Positions 33,616 through 39,741 of a DNA stretch of 40,220 nucleotides are shown piece after piece; position 1 is the first letter of the stretch, and the number at the start of each line of letters is the position of its first letter. This DNA comes from a virus, in IMG/VR virus record IMGVR_UViG_3300044699_000042, positions 1 through 40,220 of that record, one strand, 5' to 3'. The notes under the pieces are model-generated. The model was given only the letters and a program-made list of their open reading frames with translations, was not told where the DNA came from and did not search any database. A program made the position numbers and the translations under genes.

Positions 33616-33633
33616 AATTCCCCGTAACGTAAT
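33616..33633 (+). repeat. 18-bp dyad motif, copy 9
   Basis: AATTCCCCGTAACGTAAT, three bases before the HicA-like start and 30 bp after the stop of the gene upstream. Confidence 0.65.
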
Positions 33634-33662
33634 GGTGGTCGATGGGAGCCCTGGGCTTGGTG

Positions 33663-33897
33663 TCACTTCTTCTTCCGCGCCTCCTTGCGGGCTTTTTTCA
33701 GCGCCCACATCCTGGCCTTGACCGCGCCCTGGTAGATCGCGGCGATGTCGACCTCCTCGCGCTGCCGCAGACCCTTGCAGCGCAGGACGAGCAGCGGGCC
33801 GTCGAGCGTGGCGATGATCTGGCCGGTAGCCCTTGTCGCGGGTGTAGGCCAGGGTGATCCGGGTGACCGGCTTGCTGGTGTCTGTGAGGCTGCTCAT
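33663..33897 (-). CDS. Small basic protein (about 77 aa, frameshifted)
   Basis: Starts MSSLTDTSKPVTRITLAYTR; a one-base error near 33832 shifts the frame, which continues IIATLDGPLLVLRCKGLRQR and VDIAAIYQGAVKARMWALKK, ending in a Lys/Arg cluster. This looks like a small nucleic-acid-binding phage protein; no family recognised. ATGA overlap with the HNH gene. Confidence 0.55.
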
Positions 33898-34346
33898 GGT
33901 GGTCCTAGAAGGGGCAGGGGTCGAAGAGTCGGGCGCGGGGCACCGGCATGGGTCTGGAAGAGCGAGTCGAAGCTCCAGGCTGCCGGGTCGAGCATCGGCG
34001 GGTAGGTCTGGCGCTGGCGGCCGTTGAGCTTGGCGTGCATGTCGCGGACGTTCTCGGCGTTGGGGATCAGGTCGAAGTGCCAGGGGTTGATGCAGAGCGT
34101 GACGTCGCAGCCGTGCTGCACCGTCTCAAGGATCGGGTGCAGCGTGCGGCCCAGGATGACCTCGGCCATCGCCCGGTGCGCCTTGACCGTCCTGTGGCGG
34201 CCGTCGACGCGCACGTTCAGGTGCCCGTAGCGCAGGGGCTGGTCGGTCTTGCCCTGCCAGAGCCAGCAGACGCAGCCCCGGTAGAGGGTCGAGCCCTCCA
34301 CCGTGTTGGCTACCAGCCGCTCGAAGAGCGTGCGGTAGCGGGCCAT
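33894..34346 (-). CDS. HNH endonuclease
   Basis: 150 aa. The motif order fits phage HNH nucleases: CWLWQGKTDQPLRYGHLNVR, AHRAMAEVILGRTL, then TVQHGCDVTLCINPWHFDLIP (first H, Cys pair, N and H) and NVRDMHAKL. The C-terminal ~25 residues look off-frame (PRPTLRPLPLLGPP), so one indel near the end is possible. Overlaps the upstream gene by one base. Confidence 0.8.
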   Translation of the reverse strand: MARYRTLFERLVANTVEGSTLYRGCVCWLWQGKTDQPLRYGHLNVRVDGRHRTVKAHRAMAEVILGRTLHPILETVQHGCDVTLCINPWHFDLIPNAENVRDMHAKLNGRQRQTYPPMLDPAAWSFDSLFQTHAGAPRPTLRPLPLLGPP

Positions 34347-34677
34347 CAGATCGGCTCGCCGGCCTCGCTCTGCCGCAGCGGCCTCGCGGCCGACTGGCCG
34401 GCCTGGAGGGCTCGCGTCGCTTCCTGCTCTGCCATGAAGGCGTCGAGGGCGACCTGGACGCGCCTTGATGTGGGCGGTCGTGTGGATGTCGGCGTCGCGC
34501 AGCCCCAGGCCCTTCGCCCTTGGCGATGTCGATGGAGCGGCTGACCAGGGTCGAGTAGGCGGCCTGGGCTCGGATCGTCCTGGCGCTCGCCAGGGCAGCC
34601 CTGAGGGCGTGCTGGGCGAGCTTGGCCTGGGCTTCCGCCTTGGCGGCTTCCTTGGCGAGGTTGGCGGGATGGTTCAT
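34346..34677 (-). CDS. Small helical protein (about 110 aa, frameshifted)
   Basis: Start after the repeated leader GGAGCTACAGC. The N-terminal helix is Ala/Lys-rich (NLAKEAAKAEAQAKLAQHAL), then IRAQAAYSTLVSRSIDIAKG. Indels near 34465 and 34510 shift the frame; it resumes QVALDAFMAEQEATRALQAG and ends in TGA overlapping the HNH start. No family recognised. Confidence 0.55.
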
Positions 34678-34767
34678 GCTGTAGCTCCGGGTTGGTGGTG
34701 AAGGTGGGCAGTTCGTCGCATGCCCAGGCCAAGCCACTTGGTTCGCTGATATGGGCGGGTGGCAATC

Positions 34768-35469
34768 TCAGAAATACTTGCCGGCGCAGATCGGGCCGAT
34801 GCCGCGCTCGATGGACTCCGGGTCGGTCAGGTCGCGGCCGCAGATCGAGCAGTTGCCGCTGGCCTTGCCGTACAGGACGGCGGCCGCCTCGGGGTCTTGG
34901 TCGATGGCGAGGAGCTTGGTGGTCAGGTCGCCCAGGTCGACGCCGATGCGCTGCCACAGGGTCAGCACGCCGCGCTCGATCTTGCCGACGACCTTCTCGA
35001 CGCCCTCGACCTTGATCCAGCACAGGCTGTCGCCGTTCTTGCGGGCGATGGTCAGGCCGTCGAAGCGGAGCTTCGAGAGCCGCTGCATCAGGTCGAAGAG
35101 CTTGTTCAGCGTGACGACGACGACCGGGGCCGGGGCCGGTGCCGGCACGGGGGCGGCCACGGGCGGGCGGACGGTCGCCTCGATGACCGCGCTGTAGGGC
35201 TTCGGCAGGCTCCAGGCGATGAGCTTGGCGGCGTAGCCGGCCTGCTTCTCGGAGACGAAGGAGCCGAACCGGTCGAGCTTGTCGGCCATGTCGAAGCAGG
35301 TGTCGGCCTTGCCGTCGGCGAACTGGTCGTGGCGCTTCAGCCAGCGGTTGCCGGCCTCGCGCAGGGCGACGGCGGTGACGGTCGTCTCGACCGTCGCGGG
35401 CTGTGGGCGCTCCTCCTGGCGGGCGGTCTGGGCGTAGGGAGCGAAGTTGGCGGGGTTGAACGTGGACAT
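34768..35469 (-). CDS. DUF6011-domain protein
   Basis: 233 aa, intact. The C-terminus GNCSICGRDLTDPESIERGIGPICAGKYF is the DUF6011 signature (CxxCGR.L.dP.S...GIGP.C..K), a small zinc knuckle found in many phage early proteins. The middle has a Pro/Ala/Val linker (AAPVPAPAPAPVVVV) followed by LNKLFDLMQRLSKLRFDGL. Function unknown. Upstream are promoter element copy 2 and a 12-mer repeat. Confidence 0.75.
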   Translation of the reverse strand: MSTFNPANFAPYAQTARQEERPQPATVETTVTAVALREAGNRWLKRHDQFADGKADTCFDMADKLDRFGSFVSEKQAGYAAKLIAWSLPKPYSAVIEATVRPPVAAPVPAPAPAPVVVVTLNKLFDLMQRLSKLRFDGLTIARKNGDSLCWIKVEGVEKVVGKIERGVLTLWQRIGVDLGDLTTKLLAIDQDPEAAAVLYGKASGNCSICGRDLTDPESIERGIGPICAGKYF

Positions 35470-35519
35470 GGTTGGCTTCCAGGGTTGTGGCGGGGACTGA
35501 CAGACGAGAGTATGAACCT

Positions 35520-35555
35520 GTAGCCTGGGGCTGTGTGACCGTCTGTCGGGTTAGT
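35520..35555 (-). promoter_or_regulatory. Early-promoter region for the DUF6011 gene
   Basis: This holds the 12-mer GTAGCCTGGGGC (35520-35531) and upstream-element copy 2 (ACCGTCTGTCGGGTTAGT, 35538-35555). On the - strand a CATACT hexamer follows at about 35513-35508. There is no good -35. Confidence 0.4.
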
Positions 35556-35567
35556 CGAAGAGAATGG

Positions 35568-35585
35568 AATTCCCAGTGACGTTAA
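35568..35585 (+). repeat. 18-bp dyad motif, copy 10
   Basis: AATTCCCAGTGACGTTAA; with flanks it shares 22 identical bases with the copy at 37485. TTCCCAGT here pairs with ACTGGGAA (35590-35597) to make a hairpin just after the stop of the 35604 gene. Confidence 0.7.
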
Positions 35586-35603
35586 TCGACTGGGAACCCA
35601 CGG

Positions 35604-35795
35604 CTACATCGCCTTCAGAACGGCCAGGGCGACCGCCAGGACGACGATGACGCCGACCCAGACCCGGAAGATCGTCCGCCTGGGAATGCGGGGTCCCTCG
35701 ATGGCGCAGGCGTAGTGGGTGTCGGGCACTTGCTCGCCCATCCGGCGGCTGAAGCGGACCCCGGTGCCGGAGTCGTGAAGGGTTGCGGTGGTCAT
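35604..35795 (-). CDS. Small membrane protein (63 aa)
   Basis: Basic/polar N-terminus and a C-terminal membrane helix (RVWVGVIVVLAVALAVLKAM). ATGA overlap with the upstream gene. Looks like a tail-anchored phage membrane peptide; function unknown. Confidence 0.6.
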   Translation of the reverse strand: MTTATLHDSGTGVRFSRRMGEQVPDTHYACAIEGPRIPRRTIFRVWVGVIVVLAVALAVLKAM

Positions 35796-35992
35796 GGCTG
35801 CTCTCCAGTGTGCGGGTTGGCGGCGGTCCTGGCCTTGTAGATGCGCTCGGCCTGCTCCCAGGCTTCGAGGGCACGCTCGGCGTGGCGGCGGCGCTCCTGC
35901 TCCTCGGCATGGTCGACCCAGGGGGCGATGACGAAGAGGTACAGCAGCACCAGCACGAGGAAGAGCGTCAGGCCGCTCCAGAGCCACTGCAT
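35792..35992 (-). CDS. Small membrane protein with cytoplasmic helix (66 aa)
   Basis: N-terminal membrane helix (LTLFLVLVLLYLFVIAPWV), then a charged coiled-coil-like stretch (HAEEQERRRHAERALEAWEQ). The start ATG at 35992 follows the previous stop by five bases. One helix plus a coiled coil recalls spanin- or anti-holin-like proteins, but the early location argues against lysis. Confidence 0.6.
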   Translation of the reverse strand: MQWLWSGLTLFLVLVLLYLFVIAPWVDHAEEQERRRHAERALEAWEQAERIYKARTAANPHTGEQP

Positions 35993-35997
35993 GGCGC

Positions 35998-36227
35998 TCA
36001 CGGCTGCCGCCCCTTGCGCACGTTGACGCCCGTACTCGCCCGAGGTCAGGCGGATGGTGTTCTGGAGCTTCTCCCGCTCGCGGGCGGCGACGTCGGGGCG
36101 GCGGCGTGTAGACGACGCTGCTCTTGAACGGGTTGCGGCAGGCGTTGATGACCCAGGCCACCAGGCCAGGAGGAGCAGCGGCCAGACGTTCCAGACGGCT
36201 GCGAAGAGGTAGGCGATGAGGTCCCAT
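35998..36227 (-). CDS. Small membrane protein (about 75 aa, frameshifted)
   Basis: ATG at 36227 directly follows the upstream stop. After one extra G the protein reads DLIAYLFAAVWNVWPLLLL, then VAWVINACRNPFKSSVVYT, then REREKLQNTIRLTSGEYG; three indels are needed. The proposed stop TGA at 36000-35998 is five bases before the next start. Two membrane helices. Confidence 0.45.
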
Positions 36228-36228
36228 G

Positions 36229-36437
36229 TCAGTTCCTGATGATGTCGATGGTGTCGCACAGCTTCTCGATCTGCTGCAGCCGGGTGATCTCGCGACGGCG
36301 CACTCGCGCCCGGTGCGTAGGGCTGGCTGAAGCAGTCGTCCTTGTGGCGCTTCAGCGCCTCGAAGATGGCTTCCCAGGTGCGCTCGACCTCAGCGCAGGC
36401 GCGTGTACTCGTGGGTGCTGATGGTGGTCATGCTCAT
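36229..36437 (-). CDS. Small early protein (about 69 aa, frameshifted)
   Basis: Leader TGGAGCATCAAC before ATG 36437. Reads MSMTTISTHEYTRLR, then EVERTWEAIFEALKRHKDD after an indel near 36390, then EITRLQQIEKLCDTIDIIRN after another near 36305. Helical and charged; no family recognised. Confidence 0.5.
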
Positions 36438-36461
36438 GTTGATGCTCCAGGCTGGTGGTGG

Positions 36462-37069
36462 TCAGTCGATGTTGGCGATGATGCTGCGGGCGATCTCGTC
36501 GATGTACGTCTCGTAGAAGTCGTCCTTGTCCTCCTCCTCCTTGTAGTCGTCGGGGTACTCCTCGCGGGCGCTGGCCTTGGCGTCGGTCAGCAGCGGCTTC
36601 AGGAGCTTGCGCAGGGCGAGGTGGCGGGCCGGCTCCTTGACGATGCAAAGCTCGACGCCACAGAAGGCGGGCAGGCGGCCGCCGACCTCCTCGCCGACCT
36701 CGGCCCAGACCCGGTACTCCCAGTGGAACTGGTCGAGCTTGAACGCCTTGCGAATCTCGTCGACGACGAAGGCCGCCTCGGCCTTGCGCACGTTGCGCGC
36801 ACGCTCCTCGACGATGTGCTTGCTGGCCTGGGCGGCCGCCGCGTCGTTCTCCTTCTGGCGGTAGGCGGCGAAGGCGATGATGCTCTCGACGTTGCCGTAG
36901 CTCATGTTGGAGCGGACCCAGACCTCGGGGTCCTTGGTCGGCTGCATCGGGTACACAGACAGGCCGAACTTCGCCGGCTCGTACTCGTACCGCTCGGTGC
37001 GCTCCAGGCTCTTGCCAGGGCTCGCCTCGATGGGCGACTTGAGGGTCAGGGTGATGCGTTGGTGGTCAT
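36462..37069 (-). CDS. Early protein of unknown function (about 202 aa)
   Basis: Leader GGAGCTACAGC before ATG 37069; one missing base near 37056, after which the frame is open: ITLTLKSPIEASPGKSLERT, YEYEPAKFGLSVYPMQ, EVWVRSNMSYGNVESIIAFA. The centre is helical and charged (ASKHIVEERARNVRKAEAAF) and the end very acidic (DDYKEEEDKDDFYETYIDE). No family recognised. Confidence 0.6.
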
Positions 37070-37084
37070 GCTGTAGCTCCAGGG

Positions 37085-37395
37085 TCAGAAGGTGAAGGTC
37101 ATGCCGAAGGCACGCTTGGCCTTGAACTGCTTGTAAGGATGGGGAGCCGACTTCACGTCGAGCGCGCCGCGCTTGCCGACCTTGACGAACCAGTGCTGCC
37201 TGGGCGACGAAGCGCAGCAGGTTGTCTCGGGCAGGCCGAGCCATGGTCGGTGGTGGCCTTGACCCAGATGACACCGTAGTCGGTCGGCTGCAGGTCGAGG
37301 TCGAGCGTGTCCTGGCGCTCTGGGTTGGTCGTCCAGTTGCTGGGCGCATGTATCGGCGGAAGGACTCGATGGCGCGGGTCTGCGATGGTGTTCAT
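37085..37395 (-). CDS. Small early protein (about 103 aa, frameshifted)
   Basis: Starts MNTIADPRHRVLPPIHAPSN and TLDLDLQPTDYGVIWVKATT. After two indels (near 37245 and 37205) it continues HWFVKVGKRGALDVKSAPHP and KAKRAFGMTFTF. Beta-rich; function unknown. Confidence 0.55.
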
Positions 37396-37484
37396 GCGTT
37401 GGGCTCGGTGGTGGCGGTGGTCTGACAGGGCGAATGCTGGGGGCTGGAGCCTGGGGTGTCAACCCCCTGGCAGGGGGCCGACTG

Positions 37485-37502
37485 AATTCCCAGTGACGTT
37501 AA
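37485..37502 (+). repeat. 18-bp dyad motif, copy 11
   Basis: AATTCCCAGTGACGTTAA, five bases past the stop of the 37507 gene on the - strand. Confidence 0.7.
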
Positions 37503-37506
37503 TCGG

Positions 37507-37864
37507 TCAGCCGACGACCGAGGGTGCGGCCGCAGCGGGGGGGTCTTGCGTGCCTTGGCGGCCTTGACCTGAACGGGCACCACCGAGATCGAGCAGCACA
37601 TCCAGGCGAGGTTCTTGGCGACCGCCGCAGCGTGCGCGAGGCGGGCGGTCGCGGTGGTACGAGATGACCGCAGGGCTGGTGGCGCTTCCTGCACGTCTCG
37701 TCGAGGTACTCGTTGCGCTAGTGCGAGTGGGCGGCCTTCTTCATCCGCTCGCGGAATTCGGCCTCGCGGAAGCGAGTGGGCGACCAGCGCCCAGGTGTAC
37801 TCGCGGTCGGTCTTGCGCTGGTGCCGACGACGGCACCGTTGAGAGTGACTTGCAGGGTCTTCAT
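37507..37864 (-). CDS. Small early protein (about 118 aa, several frameshifts)
   Basis: Leader GGAGCTACACC before ATG 37864. Starts MKTLQVTLNGAVVGT. Pieces in different frames follow in order: TDREYTWALVAH, FREAEFRERMKKAAHS, RNEYLDETCRKRH, then VAKNLAWMCCSISVVPVQVK and a Lys/Ala/Pro end. At least three indels are needed. It could be truly decayed, but the same pattern in neighbouring genes favours sequence error. Confidence 0.45.
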
Positions 37865-37892
37865 GGTGTAGCTCCAGGGTTGAGGTGAGGGA

Positions 37893-38283
37893 TCAGCCAC
37901 CGATGCGAGCCCAACGCTCGTCGTCGGCCTCGCGGGCTTCGAGGGCGAGGTCGTCGGCCTGCCCGTACTCGACGTAGGCGTCGGAGCCGTAGATCGGGCG
38001 GCCTTCGGGCCAGAGGTCGAAGCCGACCGCAGGCGCTTGAGGTCGGTGACGCGGGCGTTGAGGCGCGTGGCGAGCTTGGCGGCGGCGATGGCGCTGGGCT
38101 CGGTCGAGGAGATCACGGCAAGCTCGGCGGTGTCGCCGTGCTCGTTGGAGCCCTGGACGTACCAGTAGCAGGCCGAAGGACTCGCGCCGTGGGTTGGTGA
38201 TGTCGGCGTTCTCGGGGTTGACGTCGACGACCACGAGGTCGCTGCGGGTGGTGAAGGACCAGCGTTGGTCGAGGGGTGTGCAG
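37893..38283 (-). CDS. Small early protein (about 128 aa, frameshifted, start codon damaged)
   Basis: The repeated leader GGAGCTACACC is followed by TG where ATG is expected, so one A seems lost at about 38283. Reading pieces: DQRWSFTTRSDLVVVDVNPE, NADITNPRRESFG, GDTAELAVISSTEPSAIAAA, KLATRLNARVTDLKRL, then VGFDLWPEGRPIYGSDAYVE and a charged end. Function unknown. Confidence 0.5.
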
Positions 38284-38356
38284 GTGTAGCTCCTGGGTGG
38301 TGGTGGTGACTCTGCCAGATGGCAGCCCCCTGGGCTGGTTGCCAGGAGGCTGCCGA

Positions 38357-38617
38357 CTAGCGTGCGGTGGCCTTGAGGAAGTCGGCGGCGGCCTGGGCGG
38401 CCTTGATCTCGGCACCCTCCAGGGCGTCGTCGATGCCCGCCAGGGAGCCGACCACGCGGGCCAGTTGTCGGCGGGCGACTCGCGGACGAAGTCCTGTGTG
38501 GCGCGGGCTGCTGGCTTCCTTGCGCAGGGTCACTCGCGGTCGAGGAGGGCGATGCGGACCTCGTGGAAGCTCGACGGTCAGTTCGACGGCGACGTTGGCG
38601 TTGATGGCGAGTGTCAT
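38357..38617 (-). CDS. Small early protein (about 87 aa, frameshifted)
   Basis: Leader GAGCTACACC before ATG 38617. Starts MTLAINANVAVELTVEL, then EVRIALLDRE and ATQDFVRESPADN in another frame, then RVVGSLAGIDDALEGAEIKA and AADFLKATAR with stop TAG at 38359-38357. Mostly helical; no family recognised. Confidence 0.5.
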   Translation of the reverse strand: MTLAINANVAVELTVELPRGPHRPPRPRVTLRKEASSPRHTGLRPRVARRQLARVVGSLAGIDDALEGAEIKAAQAAADFLKATAR

Positions 38618-38648
38618 GGTGTAGCTCAGTGGTGGTGGGTTTAAATGA

Positions 38649-39024
38649 TCACTTGACGATGGGGAACTCGGCGTCCAGGGCGGACAGGTCGACGACCGGG
38701 GCAGCCCACTTGCCGCCACGCACGCGCTTGTCGCTGATGGCCCAGCCGCCGATGCCGCACTGCTTCCAGTTGTAGTTCGCCAGGGCGAAGCGCAGCATGT
38801 TGTTGACGACGTGCGTCTCGGTGGTGTCGAACTGGGCAGCAAGCTCGGCGATGGTCGGGGCCAGCTTGCCGTCGAGGCGCAGGGTCTTGACGTTGTTGGC
38901 TTCACGGTAGGCGCGCTGGCGAGCGGCTGCGTCGGCATGCTTGGCATGGGCGGCCGCGCTTGCCCTTGGCCGCCTGGGGCAGGGGACCGACGAAGGCTGC
39001 TTCGGTGGTGGCGATCTGTGTCAT
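38649..39024 (-). CDS. First early gene: possible DNA-binding protein (about 124 aa, one frameshift)
   Basis: ATG 39024 after CGGAGCTTAAAC. Starts MTQIATTEAAFVGPLPQAAK; one extra base near 38960 shifts the frame, which continues HAKHADAAARQRAYREANNV, KTLRLDGKLAPTIAELAAQF and DTTETHVVNNMLRFALANYN. The AARQRAYRE helix and the following predicted helix-turn-helix-like part suggest DNA binding. As the promoter-proximal early gene it could be an early regulator. No close family recognised. Confidence 0.5.
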
Positions 39025-39377
39025 GTTTAAGCTCCGCTTAGTGGTGGTGTCAAGCTTGTATTCTAGTGAGTTTTGGAGCCTCAGGCTACCGTTTGTCTGG
39101 GTTGTCGTGAGAAAGCACCGGAATGAGGGGGCGTGGCACCACTGTGGGCTACGCCCGGCAGGCATACAGGCACCCTGGGCAGCACCCCCTGCAAAAGAGC
39201 CTCTACGCCCGGTAGCACTACTGGCACTACTCTCTTCTACACTAAGGTGTTGAATTAAAGGTAAGAGGGCCTGCTGGGGATCGGTCGGGGAATTGACGCA
39301 ATCGCGAGGGAAAACAGGCGGGTGCCGGCTAGTGCGGTGGTGCTGGCCTTCGGCCGTTTGGGGGTACATTTGCGCGC
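39025..39377. promoter_or_regulatory. Divergent control region between early and late units
   Basis: 353 bp with no convincing gene. It holds the early-promoter upstream element copy 3 (39088-39105), the 12-mer as GCCTCAGGCTAC (39078-39089) and a - strand TAGAAT -10-like box (39065-39060). It also has the direct repeats CTACGCCCGG (39149-39158, 39203-39212) and GCACTACT (39215-39222, 39224-39231). An A/T-rich stretch lies at about 39248-39260, and GGGGG sits before the small-terminase start. It is likely to hold the early and late promoters and perhaps an origin or packaging site; none is proven. Confidence 0.6.
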
Positions 39378-39738
39378 ATGTCAACCCCTCATTCACCGGG
39401 CGACAACGAAAAACTGTCGGACCCTGTCGGCAACCTGAACCGCGCCGGGCGCAAGCCGGGCGTGCCCAACAAGAGCACGGTCGCCTTCCGCGAGACGGTG
39501 CAGGCGCTGCTCGACGACAACAGGGAGAAACGTCGCCCTGTGGCTCAAGCAGACGGCCGAGGGCTCGCGCAACAGGAAGGTCGGGGGCAAGACCATCCCC
39601 GGCCGGCCGCCCGATCCTGCAGGCGCTGCGAGGCTGCTGGCCCAGCTAGCCGAATTCGCAGCGCCCAAGCTCAACAGGTCCGAGGTCGTCGGCGAGGGCG
39701 GCGGCCCGCTGACGGTCGTCATACGCAAGGAAGCCTGA
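39378..39738 (+). CDS. Small terminase subunit-like protein (right-end copy)
   Basis: ATG 39378 follows GGGGG by 12 bases. Reads MSTPHSPGDNEKLSDPVGN, RAGRKPGVPNKSTVAFRETV, then (after removing one extra A in the run at 39526-39528) NRENVALWLKQTAEGSRN, and ends AARLLAQLAEFAAPKLNRSE.. GGGPLTVVIRKEA. About 120 aa. The GRKPGVPNKST-type start and short length are common in small terminase-like proteins upstream of terL, but no ring-forming domain can be proven by eye. Confidence 0.65.
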
Positions 39739-39741
39739 GGC

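Noticed and set aside
35792-35992. Helix-plus-coiled-coil protein as a spanin
   Set aside because: No lipobox or partner gene, and it sits in the early unit among replication-type genes.
37457-37462. TTGACA on the - strand as an early promoter
   Set aside because: No acceptable -10 hexamer at 16-18 bp; only CAGCAT-type sequence follows.
39043-39053. TTGACA on the - strand just before the first early gene as its promoter
   Set aside because: A -10 at the right distance would fall on the start codon itself, so it cannot drive that gene as annotated.
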